Both the position numbers and the translations under genes were made by a program. A DNA stretch of 64,000 nt from Ornithinimicrobium cryptoxanthini (GTDB taxonomy: Bacteria; Actinomycetota; Actinomycetes; Actinomycetales; Dermatophilaceae): positions 3,162,001-3,226,000 of the forward strand of contig NZ_CP099490.1 of NCBI RefSeq assembly GCF_023923205.1, given 5' to 3'. Below are positions 8,642 through 18,999 of this stretch, piece by piece. The notes below the pieces were generated by a model that was given only the letters and a program-made list of their open reading frames with translations, had not been told where the DNA came from and searched no databases. Each line of letters starts with the position of its first letter. Position 1 is the stretch's first letter.

Positions 8642-11600
8642 CTACGGCGGTCCTGCTCCAGAGTTCGGAGCTTCTGCCAGGCGTTCCACGGGCTTGGCAC
8701 TCCACATCACGGCGTCGAAGGAGTCGCCTCGGAACTCCTCGTGTGGCAGGGACAGCGCAGCGCCCGCAAGCTCCCAGCCGATCTCGGCGTAGTGGAAGTC
8801 GGTCGCACAGCCCGGGCCGCTGTCGACACCCAGCAGCAGCCGATCCGGTCGCTGGTCGGACGTGGTCACCTGACCGCGGCACCAGACCGCTCCGTCCCGA
8901 TGGATCACGTAGGCGTTCTCGCTGAGCTCAACCCGGTAGTCGCCCGACCTCTCGACGGCGAAGCCCCTGATCAGCTCCACGGACGCCGGATCTAGCTCCG
9001 CCCCGTAGGCCGCCTCGTAATATGCCACGACCGCTGACTCCAGGTCCTCGGCGGTCCAGCTCACGGCATACACACCACGCAGCTCCGGAGGGACCGTCGC
9101 CGGGCCACCGCGGAGGTCAGCGAGGCCAGGGCACGGTGTGATCGAGTAGTCCCGGCACTCGTTCTCCGAGATCCCACGGGTCAATGAGTCGCGCACCAGG
9201 GCGAGGAGACGATCGGGGTCTGTGGTGAACTCCGTCACGGCACCGCTCGCGCTCATGATGACCAGGTCCTGGTCATCCCGCCACTGCACCCCGTGGAGAC
9301 GACCGAGACCCGGAGTCGCGCGGTCGACGAACGCGCCGGTCCGAAGGTCCCAGACTCCGACGAACCCCTCCTGCGTCGCCATCGCTATCCGGGTGCCGTC
9401 CGGAGAGACAGCAGCGGACGACACGAGACCATCGACAAGCCTGGGCCAGACTGTGGTGATCGTCAGCGTCTCGGGGTCAATGAGCAGGACGTCCGTGTCT
9501 GTGAGGTTGTTGCGCCACGGGGTGACCGCCACGAGTGAGCCGTCCGCGGCAAAGCCGGTCAGCCCGCTCCACGAGTTGTCCTCGCCAAGGCTCTGACCCA
9601 GGACTGGCGCCCAGGTGCTGGTGTCGACCGTGACGATGTTCGAGGTGCCAGACCGGTTGCCGATGCTGGTGGTGAGGTAGAGGTGACGGGAGTCGGGTGC
9701 GAAGATCAGGTCCCAGACCGGTCCCCACTGCTCCACCGAGTCGGAGCCCTCCCCGAACAGAATGCTCTCCAGCTTCCCCGTCCTCGCGTCCCACACCGCG
9801 ACGCTGTAACCCTCGGCGCCAGCGATCCATCGGCCGTCCGGGGACCAGCGCACCCGCGTGGCGTCGAACGCAAACGGAAGCTCCGGAAGGTAGCCGCAGC
9901 CGGTGGAGTTGGCCTGCCACCTGGTGTGCTCACAGATCTGCTCCAGGGTGAGCCTCACCTTGCCCGTGGCGACATCGCGCACCTGCAAGGGGCCAAGGAC
10001 CGGTGGGCCGCCGCCGGGCGGTGCCGTGTCGGCCTGCGAGACCAACAAGGTGCCGTCCGGCGAGACGTCGAGCGCGTAGCTCGAGCTGACGGCCGGCACC
10101 GTGAGGTGACCACCCCCACCGATGTCGAAGATGTCCAGCTGTCCCTGACCACGGGAGCAGTCGCGGCCGACAACGACGCGGTCACCGGCGACCCGCAACT
10201 GGTCCATCGCGGCACCGCCTCCGCACGAGTCCACCGCCCACCCCTCACCGCGCGGCTTGGTGTCGACCACCACCGCTCCGCCGGCATCCATGCGGGTGAC
10301 CAGAGCCCACCGGTCACCGGCCCCGGAGGGCCGGCCACTCCCCGTCGCCGCCACTCGGCGGAGCTCCTGACCGGTGTGCGCGTCCCACACGGTCAGGACG
10401 TTGTCCCGCCCTGTCGTGAGGACGGTGTCCCCGCCGGGACCAAAGGCCCCATAGGAAGTGGCGCCGTGCCCGCCGAACTCGACCAACGTGCGACCGTCCG
10501 GCACCGAAAGGACCTTCCAGGTCGTCGTGACCTGCTCGTTCGTGGGGTAGGGCTCGGAGTCCTTGACGAGGATCCGCTCGCCCGTGGGATCGAGGTCGAA
10601 GGGGAAGGTGCTCTTAAGGCGCGCTAGCTCGGCGCCGCTAGTCGCGTCAAGAATCCTCGTGGTCTCGACCTCCGGTCGATCGCCCAGCGAGTGGTCATCT
10701 GTGGGCTGGTCCACGACCGCCGCCACAGATCCGTCCTCGCTCAGCGCGAACCCGAGGTTCCAGGTCAGGCCGAGGTTGGTCACCCCGACCAGCGTCATCT
10801 TGCCGCTTTCTCGGTCCACGAGATAGTTGCCCACGCCTCCCTCGAACCAGCGGCACCCGGTGACCACTGGGTGATCTTGATCCGTCGCCCAGGCGGGGTC
10901 GGTGGATGGCACCAGCGTGCGCACCAGGACGACATCCTCCGAGATCTCCAACGGCCAGCCACCACACGGACCGACGTCGATCACGCCGAGGGGCTCGTGG
11001 GTCGAGCCGTCCCACAGGTGGATGCCCAGCGCTCCCCCGCGCGGTGACGACGCCTCGAGCGCTGGCCCCAGCCGCGTCGATCCCGTCGGGTCCCACGCGA
11101 CGCCGCTGGCGAGGACAGATCCATCGGCTGAGTAGACCGCGCCCGCAAGCACTGCCGACTCAAACCCCGGCTCGTCGGGCCGCACCCATTCCCACACGAG
11201 CTCGCCGGTCTGCGCATCGTGCACCTCGAGGGCCCGGGAGGGCTCGTAGACGCTCTCCGCAGACATGGCGACCCGCGTCCCGTCCGGGTGCAGAACGGCC
11301 TGCAGGCGGTTGGTCTTGTGGTCCATGCTGATCCGGGAGACAACCGGGTCGGCAGCATAGGTCTGGTGCAGGGCACCGGTGGTCTGCAGACTCGACTGAG
11401 CGGTCTGCGCCGCGACCACCGCCAGGGTCTTGGCCAGGGCGGGATCCGTGGTGAGCTGGGCCAGGGCCGAGGCCGACAGCTCCTGGGCGCGAGTGCGGTC
11501 GGCCTCGGCGGCGAGGGCCGCACCCGCCTCCTGACTCTGCTGCCATTGCACGCGCGCGACCCCGCCGAAACCAGCCGCGAGGAGCGCGAGGACTGCCGCC

Positions 11601-12364
11601 CCCGCGACGAGTAGTCGGAGTCTGCGGTTGGTCCGCCGTTGCTGCCTCGCCTCGTCCTCGAGCCGTGCCAGGGTGCTGTTGTGCGCGGCCTCGCTCACAT
11701 CGAGGAAGCCCTGCTCCACGCGGCTGAGCCGGTGAGCGCCGCGGTCCCACCACTCGCGGGTCGCGGCCAGACGGGCGCCGCGGTAGAGCTCACTGTCTGG
11801 CCTGCCCATGACGTCCCACGCCTCGGCGGTCGCCGCGAGGTGGTGCCGGATCCGCTCACCCTCGATGTCGTCGGCCAGCCACGACTGCAGGCGAGGCCAC
11901 GCCTTGGCGAGCGCTTCGTGGGCGATCCCCACCCTGTCCCGCTCCATGGTGACCAGCCGGGCGCGGACCAGCCGCTCGAGCAGCTCCTCGTGCTGTGCGT
12001 CGGCCGTGAGCGCATCGCGTGAGACGCTCGTGCGGACCGGGTCCCCGCCCGGGTCCGCCTGCACCATCCGCAGCAGCATCTCCCGCATGGTGAGCCGCTG
12101 GGGCTCGGAGGCGTCCTCATAGACCTTCTCCGCCGACTGTGCCACCGCCCCTCGGATCCCTCCGGAGGATCGATAGCCGTCGACGGTCAGTGTCGTGCCC
12201 TGCCGTCGCTCCCAGGTTTCCCGCAACGCGTGGGCCAGCATCGGCAGCGACCCGGGCTCGCCCTCGACGTCACGGACGAGCAGGTCGACAAGACCCTGCT
12301 CGAGCAGCAGGCCCGCCCGTCGAGCTGGCTGTTCGATCGCGGCGCACAGCCCCTCGCGACCCAT
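8642..12364 (-). CDS. C-terminal part of a frameshifted BTAD/nSTAND/WD40 protein: nSTAND tail, membrane segment, WD40-type propeller
   Basis: This 1240-codon frame continues the protein begun by the BTAD gene upstream, but in a different frame. The first ATG at 12364 is internal to the original gene (AMGREGLCAAIEQPA). Residues 1-180 complete the signal-transduction NTPase, and RLRLLVAGAAVLALLAAGFG (around 225-245) is a single membrane helix. The rest is repeated WD40-like blades (SADGSVLASG, SPDGRWIAGAEG, VAVWDARTGKL) ending in a small extra domain. Intact relatives join BTAD, NTPase, membrane helix and propeller in one chain of about 1650 residues. The break at about 12394 looks like one missing base. 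Whether this part is translated alone is unknown. If the shift is a sequencing error the gene spans 8642-13596. Confidence 0.8.
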   Translation of the reverse strand: MGREGLCAAIEQPARRAGLLLEQGLVDLLVRDVEGEPGSLPMLAHALRETWERRQGTTLTVDGYRSSGGIRGAVAQSAEKVYEDASEPQRLTMREMLLRMVQADPGGDPVRTSVSRDALTADAQHEELLERLVRARLVTMERDRVGIAHEALAKAWPRLQSWLADDIEGERIRHHLAATAEAWDVMGRPDSELYRGARLAATREWWDRGAHRLSRVEQGFLDVSEAAHNSTLARLEDEARQQRRTNRRLRLLVAGAAVLALLAAGFGGVARVQWQQSQEAGAALAAEADRTRAQELSASALAQLTTDPALAKTLAVVAAQTAQSSLQTTGALHQTYAADPVVSRISMDHKTNRLQAVLHPDGTRVAMSAESVYEPSRALEVHDAQTGELVWEWVRPDEPGFESAVLAGAVYSADGSVLASGVAWDPTGSTRLGPALEASSPRGGALGIHLWDGSTHEPLGVIDVGPCGGWPLEISEDVVLVRTLVPSTDPAWATDQDHPVVTGCRWFEGGVGNYLVDRESGKMTLVGVTNLGLTWNLGFALSEDGSVAAVVDQPTDDHSLGDRPEVETTRILDATSGAELARLKSTFPFDLDPTGERILVKDSEPYPTNEQVTTTWKVLSVPDGRTLVEFGGHGATSYGAFGPGGDTVLTTGRDNVLTVWDAHTGQELRRVAATGSGRPSGAGDRWALVTRMDAGGAVVVDTKPRGEGWAVDSCGGGAAMDQLRVAGDRVVVGRDCSRGQGQLDIFDIGGGGHLTVPAVSSSYALDVSPDGTLLVSQADTAPPGGGPPVLGPLQVRDVATGKVRLTLEQICEHTRWQANSTGCGYLPELPFAFDATRVRWSPDGRWIAGAEGYSVAVWDARTGKLESILFGEGSDSVEQWGPVWDLIFAPDSRHLYLTTSIGNRSGTSNIVTVDTSTWAPVLGQSLGEDNSWSGLTGFAADGSLVAVTPWRNNLTDTDVLLIDPETLTITTVWPRLVDGLVSSAAVSPDGTRIAMATQEGFVGVWDLRTGAFVDRATPGLGRLHGVQWRDDQDLVIMSASGAVTEFTTDPDRLLALVRDSLTRGISENECRDYSITPCPGLADLRGGPATVPPELRGVYAVSWTAEDLESAVVAYYEAAYGAELDPASVELIRGFAVERSGDYRVELSENAYVIHRDGAVWCRGQVTTSDQRPDRLLLGVDSGPGCATDFHYAEIGWELAGAALSLPHEEFRGDSFDAVMWSAKPVERLAEAPNSGAGPP

Positions 12365-13596
12365 GGCCTTGAGCAGATAGAGCCCGTCCTCGACAAGGCG
12401 CGCGCGACGTCCGGGTAGGCCGCCACCTCACCGAGGCGGTCCGCCCGCAGGGTGACGACCACGGGGCGCAGTCTGACCTGCTCGACGATCGTGGCGATGA
12501 ACTCGGCCCGGGTCTCCTCGGCGACCCCGGCCGTGAACAGCTCCTCGAACTGGTCGACGACGAGGACCGGGGTCGCGCGGCTGCGCACCACGGCCGCGAG
12601 CTCGTCCACAGGGCGCAGCGCCGGCACGATCACGGCAACACTGCGGCCCTCGGCCCGGAGGTGGGCGGCCAGACCTGCTCGCACCAAGGAGGACTTGCCT
12701 GACCCGGACGGCCCGACCACGGTGAGGAAACCGTTGCGCGCGAGACGTTGCAGGCAGTCATCGACCTCATCGCCACGGCCGAAGAAGACATCTGCGTCAT
12801 CGACGTCGTAAGCCGCCAGACCGGGCCAGGGGCATGTCGCCGAGGATGGCGGTGCCTCAGGCACGGTCAGACCAGGTTCCTGCTGCAGGACCGCCTGCTC
12901 GAGCTCCACCAGCTCCCTGCCCGGGTCCAGGCCCAGCTCCTCGGCAAGGACCTCCCTGGCCCGTCGCAGCGTGCCAAGCGCCTCGGCCTGCCTGCCGTCC
13001 TGATACTGGGCCCTGGCCAGCAGCGCCCACCGGTGCTCCCGCAGCGGCTGGTCGCGCACCCGCAGCGCAGCTTCCGCGAGCACCTCACGGTGGCGACCCG
13101 AGGCCAGCAGTGCCGTCATCCGCAGCTCTTCCGCCAGGAGCCGCAGCTCCTCCAGGCGGATCGCCTCTCCGCGGCCGGGCTCCCAGTCCTCGAGATCCGC
13201 CAGGGCGCTTCCGTGCCAGAGCGCCAACGCCTCATCGGCGGCATACGCGGCCTGGTCGCTGTGCCCGAGCGCCGCGAGCTCGCGGGCCCGGGAGACCAGT
13301 CTCTCGAACCGTCCGGCATCCACGTCCTCCGCCGGCACCACCAGCCGGTAGCCACTGCGCCCCGTGAGGATCGCCTCCGGTCCCAGCCGGCGCCGCAACC
13401 GGGCAACACACCCCTGGACCACCTTGGCCCAGCTCGCGGGCAGCTCCTCACCCCACAACGCCTGCGCCAACGTCTCCGACGAGACTTCCTGGTGCCGGCG
13501 TGCGACCAGGACTGCGAGCACCTTGCGGTCCCGCGGCGAGAGGGCCGGGCCTGCGTCATCGACGGTCACAGGCCCCAGCACGGTGATGGCGGCCAT
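12187..13596 (-). CDS. N-terminal part of frameshifted regulator: OmpR-like DNA-binding domain, BTAD, nSTAND NTPase
   Basis: The protein starts at ATG 13596 (MAAITVLGPVTVDD) with GGGGGAGGA 9 nt upstream. An earlier in-frame GTG at 13644 lacks a ribosome site. Residues about 1-95 are the winged-helix domain of SARP-type regulators and 95-245 the BTAD helical repeat. From about 265 there is an NTPase with Walker A GPSGSGKSSLV and Walker B-like PVLVVDQFEELF. The reading frame stays homologous to YPDVARAL, then near 12394 it goes out of frame and the last 69 codons are nonsense. Restoring one base (GCCTTG-G-TCGAG) would fuse it to the WD40 half. As it stands it should give a regulator lacking the sensor half, or be a pseudogene. 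Confidence 0.8.
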   Translation of the reverse strand: MAAITVLGPVTVDDAGPALSPRDRKVLAVLVARRHQEVSSETLAQALWGEELPASWAKVVQGCVARLRRRLGPEAILTGRSGYRLVVPAEDVDAGRFERLVSRARELAALGHSDQAAYAADEALALWHGSALADLEDWEPGRGEAIRLEELRLLAEELRMTALLASGRHREVLAEAALRVRDQPLREHRWALLARAQYQDGRQAEALGTLRRAREVLAEELGLDPGRELVELEQAVLQQEPGLTVPEAPPSSATCPWPGLAAYDVDDADVFFGRGDEVDDCLQRLARNGFLTVVGPSGSGKSSLVRAGLAAHLRAEGRSVAVIVPALRPVDELAAVVRSRATPVLVVDQFEELFTAGVAEETRAEFIATIVEQVRLRPVVVTLRADRLGEVAAYPDVARALSRTGSICSRPWVARGCAPRSNSQLDGRACCSSRVLSTCSSVTSRASPGRCRCWPTRCGKPGSDGRARH

Positions 13597-13644
13597 AAAC
13601 GGATAGTCCTCCCCCATGAACCCCCACCGCAAGACCCCAACCAC

Positions 13645-13688
13645 AGGCTGATACCCGGCTGATACCGGCTGAGCACCGATGCGATACC
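13645..13688 (-). promoter_or_regulatory. four 11-bp direct repeats, candidate SARP-type operator
   Basis: Consecutive 11-mers at 13645-13655, 13656-13666, 13667-13677 and 13678-13688 all end in ACC. The first two share GGCTGATACC, the third is GGCTGAGCACC and the fourth GATGCGATACC. An 11-bp period places them on one face of the helix, the spacing that SARP-family regulators use for heptamer sites. They lie between the BTAD regulator and the divergent small lipoprotein operon. Confidence 0.5.
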
Positions 13689-13751
13689 GGCCTGTCCCAC
13701 GGTGGACCGATCAGACCTCCAACCGGGGGCCACACCACGAGAGGACAAGGC

Positions 13752-14036
13752 ATGAAACTCAGCACCAGCACCGCCGTGATCGCCCTCCTCGTCGGCAGCG
13801 TCGCCCTCGGCGCCTGCGGGCAGGAGGACGCGGAGAGTGACACGGCCGACGCCGCACGCGCGAACTCACTGGGCTACGGCAACTACGCACCCCGTGGGCC
13901 CGCCGTCGTCGCTGCCCAGCCGCCCTACAGCCGGGGCAACTCGGTGGACGCGGGACAGAACTTCTCGTGCAGCGACCAGACCCAGGCGCCGCGCCGCTCG
14001 TCTCGGGACCCCGACAAGGTCAGCAGGTTCGAGTGA
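13752..14036 (+). CDS. small lipoprotein, first gene of a two-gene operon divergent from the BTAD regulator
   Basis: This is a 94-aa predicted lipoprotein. A hydrophobic signal ends in the lipobox VALGAC, with Cys22 as the lipidated residue, followed by an acidic linker and a Pro/Tyr/Gly-rich tail with one more Cys. GAGAGGA lies 7 nt before the ATG. I recognise no family. Being divergent from a SARP-like regulator across a repeat array suggests that regulator controls it, an inference from layout. The next gene starts 75 nt after its stop. Confidence 0.7.
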   Translation: MKLSTSTAVIALLVGSVALGACGQEDAESDTADAARANSLGYGNYAPRGPAVVAAQPPYSRGNSVDAGQNFSCSDQTQAPRRSSRDPDKVSRFE

Positions 14037-14111
14037 CCCCGATGCGCACCCCGGAGCCCACGCACCACGCACGCACATTTATCGGCAGTTCGAGAACAAG
14101 GAGTTGTACCC

Positions 14112-14300
14112 ATGTCCCAACTGGACTACCTGGCGGCGCAGAGCATCGCTCGCGAGCGCGAGCACAATCTGCAGCTGAGCCTGCGGCAGGACGCCGCCGA
14201 CCGCGCACGACCCGTCGCACCGACGGCTCGGGCGCACACACCCTCGTGGGTTCACGATGCGCTGGTGCACCTGCACCTGGCGCACGCAACAACTCACTGA
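14112..14300 (+). CDS. hypothetical 62-aa protein
   Basis: This short soluble protein starts MSQLDYLAAQSIARE and is helical and Arg/His-rich, ending in a His-containing tail (HLHLAHATTH). It has no signal peptide or membrane segment. AAGGAG lies 7 nt upstream of the ATG, a strong ribosome site that supports it as real. It follows the small lipoprotein gene and precedes a shared terminator, so the two form a short operon. Function is unknown. Confidence 0.6.
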   Translation: MSQLDYLAAQSIAREREHNLQLSLRQDAADRARPVAPTARAHTPSWVHDALVHLHLAHATTH

Positions 14301-14327
14301 GGCTACCCACAACAACACGCCGCACGC

Positions 14328-14360
14328 CGGGCCGGGGACACTGCAGACGTCCCCGGCCCG
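14328..14360 (+). terminator. bidirectional hairpin terminator
   Basis: CGGGCCGGGGAC (14328-14339) pairs perfectly with GTCCCCGGCCCG (14349-14360) around a 9-nt loop. It sits between the rightward small operon and the leftward rsmI gene, so it can end both. Confidence 0.8.
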
Positions 14361-14380
14361 CGTGGCACCAGGCCGCGAGA

Positions 14381-15229
14381 TCAGCTGCGTGCGGCTACCG
14401 CAGCGTCGTAGAGCGCCTTCACAGACAGGCCGGTCCGGCTGGCGACCTCGCGGCATACGTCCTTGAGCCGCTCTCCTGCAGCAGCCCGGCGCAGGATCTC
14501 CGGCAGCACGTCTGCGGCCTCGACGGCAGGGCCAGCAGCCGGGTCGAGCCCGGAGACGACCACCGTGACCTCCCCCCGGACCCCGTCGGCCGCCCACTCC
14601 GCCAGCTCCGCCAGCCCACCGCGGCGGACCTCCTCGTAGGTCTTGGTGAGCTCGCGGCAGACGGCCGCCGGCCGGTCCTCACCCAGCACGGTCGCCATGG
14701 ACGTCAGGGTCGCTGCCAGCCGGTGGGGGGCCTCGAAGAAGACCATCGTGCGCGGTTCGCTGGCCAGCTGCGCCAGCGCCCGCTCCCGCTCGCCCGTCCT
14801 GCGCGGCAGGAACCCTTCGAAGCAGAACCGGTCGACCGGCAGACCCGAGACCGCCAGCGCCATCAGCACCGCCGACGGACCTGGCACACACGTGACCGGC
14901 AGGTCAGCGGCCACACACGCACTGACGAGGCGATAGCCAGGATCGGACACCGACGGCATGCCCGCGTCGGTCACCAGCAGCAGTCGCTGACCTCCGGCGA
15001 TGCGCGCGACAAGGTCGGGGGTGCGGGCGGCCTCGTTGTGCTCGTGATAGCTGAGCACCTCGCCCCCGACGCTCACGCCCAGCCGGTCGGTGAGCCGACG
15101 CAGCCGCCGGGTGTCCTCGGCCGCGACGACGTCGGCGCCCACCAGCTCCTCGAGCAGGCGCGGTGAGGCGTCGCGGGAGTCGCCGATGGGTGTGGCGGCC
15201 AGGACCAGGGCCGCACGCTCGCGCGGCAC
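14381..15229 (-). CDS. rsmI: 16S rRNA (cytidine(1402)-2'-O)-methyltransferase RsmI
   Basis: This 282-aa SAM-dependent methyltransferase modifies the ribose of C1402 in the ribosomal decoding centre. Family motifs are ATPIGD (about residue 11), AEDTRRLRRL, YHEHNE, VTDAGMPSVSDPG and the SAM-site stretch VPGPSAVLMALAVSGLP. The GTG at 15229 is chosen because GGAGGG lies about 6 nt upstream and the homologous region begins right after it. The open frame extends a further 99 codons upstream without homology. It starts 24 nt after the sdhB stop and may be cotranscribed with sdhCAB. In related actinomycetes rsmI is usually next to pmt; here sdhCAB lies between. Confidence 0.93.
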   Translation of the reverse strand: MPRERAALVLAATPIGDSRDASPRLLEELVGADVVAAEDTRRLRRLTDRLGVSVGGEVLSYHEHNEAARTPDLVARIAGGQRLLLVTDAGMPSVSDPGYRLVSACVAADLPVTCVPGPSAVLMALAVSGLPVDRFCFEGFLPRRTGERERALAQLASEPRTMVFFEAPHRLAATLTSMATVLGEDRPAAVCRELTKTYEEVRRGGLAELAEWAADGVRGEVTVVVSGLDPAAGPAVEAADVLPEILRRAAAGERLKDVCREVASRTGLSVKALYDAAVAARS

Positions 15230-15252
15230 TGGCGACCCTCCGTGCTCCTCGA

Positions 15253-15996
15253 TCAGCGGCCGTGCCGCAGGGAGCGCAGCAGGTCGCCGTTCATCTGCGA
15301 GATGACGTTGAGCGGGATGCCCTTGGGACAGGCACGCGTGCACTCCCCGAGGTTGGTGCACCCGCCGAAGCCCTCCGCGTCGTGCTGCGCGCTCATCGAC
15401 TGCACGCGCGCGTCCCGCTCGGGCTGTCCCTGTGGGAACTCGCCGAGGTGGGTGATCTTGGCACCCATGAAAAGGCTCGCCGAGCCGTTGGGGCAGGCGG
15501 CGACACAAGCACCGCAGCTGATGCACTCGGCGGCCATGAAGGCGCGGTCGGCCTGGTCCTTGGGGACGGGGGTGGCGTGCGCGTCGGGGGCCGAGCCGGT
15601 GTTGGCCGAGATGTAGCCGCCCGACTGGATGATCCGGTCGAACGCACCGCGGTCAACGACCAGGTCCTTGATGACAGGGAACGCGTCGGCGCGCCAGGGC
15701 TCGATCACGATCTCGTCACCGTCGCGGAACGAGCGCATGTGCAGCTGGCACGTGGTGGTCCGCTCCGGCCCGTGGGCCTCACCATTGATCATCACGCCAC
15801 ACGTGCCGCAGATGCCCTCGCGACAGTCGCTGTCGAAGGCGACCGGCTCCTCGCCCTCAGCGATGAGGCCCTCGTTGAGGACGTCCAGCATCTCCAGGAA
15901 GGACATGTCGTCGGACACGCCCTCGATGGGATACGTGGCCATGCCGCCCTTGTCGCTCGGGCCGCTCTGCCGCCAGATCTTCAGAGTGAGGTTCAT
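15253..15996 (-). CDS. sdhB: succinate dehydrogenase iron-sulfur subunit
   Basis: This 247-aa SdhB carries electrons from the SdhA flavin to the membrane cytochrome b. The 2Fe-2S ligands are in CREGICGTC, and the 4Fe-4S ([11 protein letters not shown]) and 3Fe-4S ([14 protein letters not shown]) motifs are near the C-terminus. The start codon is the last ATG of a 62-bp tandem array and overlaps a 21-codon upstream frame as ATGA, so translation may depend on coupling. The only Shine-Dalgarno-like stretch is GCGGGGG 5 nt before the ATG. It is the third gene of sdhC-sdhA-sdhB. Confidence 0.96.
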   Translation of the reverse strand: MNLTLKIWRQSGPSDKGGMATYPIEGVSDDMSFLEMLDVLNEGLIAEGEEPVAFDSDCREGICGTCGVMINGEAHGPERTTTCQLHMRSFRDGDEIVIEPWRADAFPVIKDLVVDRGAFDRIIQSGGYISANTGSAPDAHATPVPKDQADRAFMAAECISCGACVAACPNGSASLFMGAKITHLGEFPQGQPERDARVQSMSAQHDAEGFGGCTNLGECTRACPKGIPLNVISQMNGDLLRSLRHGR

Positions 15997-16182
15997 CGGG
16001 GCCCCCGCGAAGTATCGGAGTGAGGAACGAACGTAGAACTTTGTGGGGTGATCTTCATCGGGGCCCCCGCGAAGTATCGGAGTGAGGAACGAACGTAGAA
16101 CTTTGTGGGGTGATCTTCATCGGGGCCCCCGCGAAGTATCGGAGTGAGGAACGAACGTAGAACTTTGTGGGGTGATCTTCAT
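15993..16182 (-). other. three chained identical 21-codon ORFs upstream of sdhB
   Basis: Frames starting at ATG 16182, 16120 and 16058 each encode the same 21-residue peptide beginning MKITPQSS and ending SRGPR. Each stop TGA overlaps the next ATG (ATGA), and the last overlaps the sdhB start at 15996. This follows directly from the 62-bp unit length, which is 20 codons plus 2 bases. Whether they are translated is not known. If they are, sdhB would be reached by serial coupled reinitiation. Confidence 0.5.
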
Positions 16183-16220
16183 CGGGGCCCCCGCAAAGTA
16201 TCGGAGTGAGGAACGAACGT
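15994..16220 (-). repeat. 62-bp tandem repeat, 3.7 copies, between sdhA and sdhB
   Basis: Units lie at 15994-16055, 16056-16117 and 16118-16179, with a 41-bp partial unit at 16180-16220. The full units are identical. The partial copy, nearest sdhA, differs by one base (GCAAAG for GCGAAG). The sdhB start codon is the end of the sdhB-proximal unit. Perfect identity indicates recent expansion or a variable-number repeat. Confidence 0.95.
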
Positions 16221-16237
16221 CGGACGTGCTGGGCTGG

Positions 16238-18220
<1,983 letters not shown>

Positions 18221-18251
18221 CGTGTCTGCTCCGTCCGGGTGCGCCGAGCGA

Positions 18252-18947
18252 TCATGGGATAAGTCCGAGGAGGATGGCCACTGGGGGCGCCGCAAAGCCG
18301 ACCACGACGACGGACGCCACGAGGATGGCGGCCAGTCGCAGCCGCTCGGCAGCCTCCAGGCTGGTGTTCAGGCCCAGCGTCATCCCCGCGGACCACACCC
18401 CGTGCAGCAGGTGCATGCCCAGGGCCACCACGGCGAACAAGTAGATGAGGACGGCCCACCACTGCTCGAAGCTGGCGACCAGCCGGTCAGCCGGGTTGTC
18501 ATAGGAGCCGCCGATGTTGATGGTGTGCGTCGTGAAGTGCAGCAGGTGGAAGATCACGAAGATGAAGATCGCGACCCCACCCCAGCGCATCGAGTTCTTC
18601 ACGAAGCGGGCCCACTGACCCTTGCGCTGGTAGTAGCCCTTGGTGCGGGCAGAGCCGGCGCGGCGCCAGAGGGTGACGGCCGAGGCGACGTGCAGCACGA
18701 GGCTGACCAGCAGCGTCACGCGCATCACCCAGAGGAACCCGCCCTCGGGCAGCATCGGGGAGCCGAAGGTGCGCAGGTGGTGGGCATACTCGTTGAACTG
18801 CTCCTCGCCCCCGAAGATCATCAGGTTGCCATACATGTGCGCGAGGATGAACCCAAGGAAGATCAGCCCGGTGACAGCCATCACCGTCTTGAGCACGATG
18901 CTCGAGGTCCTGGGCCGCGTGCCTGCGGAAATCGTTGAGGTGGCCAC
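18252..18947 (-). CDS. sdhC: succinate dehydrogenase cytochrome b subunit (b558 type)
   Basis: This 231-aa integral membrane subunit has five hydrophobic helices. Membrane His residues ([38 protein letters not shown]) are positioned to bind two hemes. It anchors SdhAB and passes electrons to quinone. A single large subunit replaces SdhC plus SdhD, so no sdhD is expected. The GTG at 18947 is chosen because the homologous part starts right after it. TACAGT at 18956-18961 lies 8 nt upstream, suggesting a leaderless promoter that drives the operon. It is divergent from pmt across 52 bp. Confidence 0.93.
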   Translation of the reverse strand: MATSTISAGTRPRTSSIVLKTVMAVTGLIFLGFILAHMYGNLMIFGGEEQFNEYAHHLRTFGSPMLPEGGFLWVMRVTLLVSLVLHVASAVTLWRRAGSARTKGYYQRKGQWARFVKNSMRWGGVAIFIFVIFHLLHFTTHTINIGGSYDNPADRLVASFEQWWAVLIYLFAVVALGMHLLHGVWSAGMTLGLNTSLEAAERLRLAAILVASVVVVGFAAPPVAILLGLIP

Positions 18948-18999
18948 GGCACAGGACTGTACTACCCACGTCAGCGTCCGGTGAGGAAGGCCACCTACT

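Noticed and set aside
12380..12405. Programmed -1 ribosomal frameshift joining the BTAD and WD40 halves
   Set aside because: No X-XXY-YYZ slippery heptamer or downstream pseudoknot is visible; a single missing base explains the break better.
15994..16220. CRISPR array
   Set aside because: The units are contiguous identical 62-mers without spacers, no cas gene is near, and the repeat contains the sdhB start codon.
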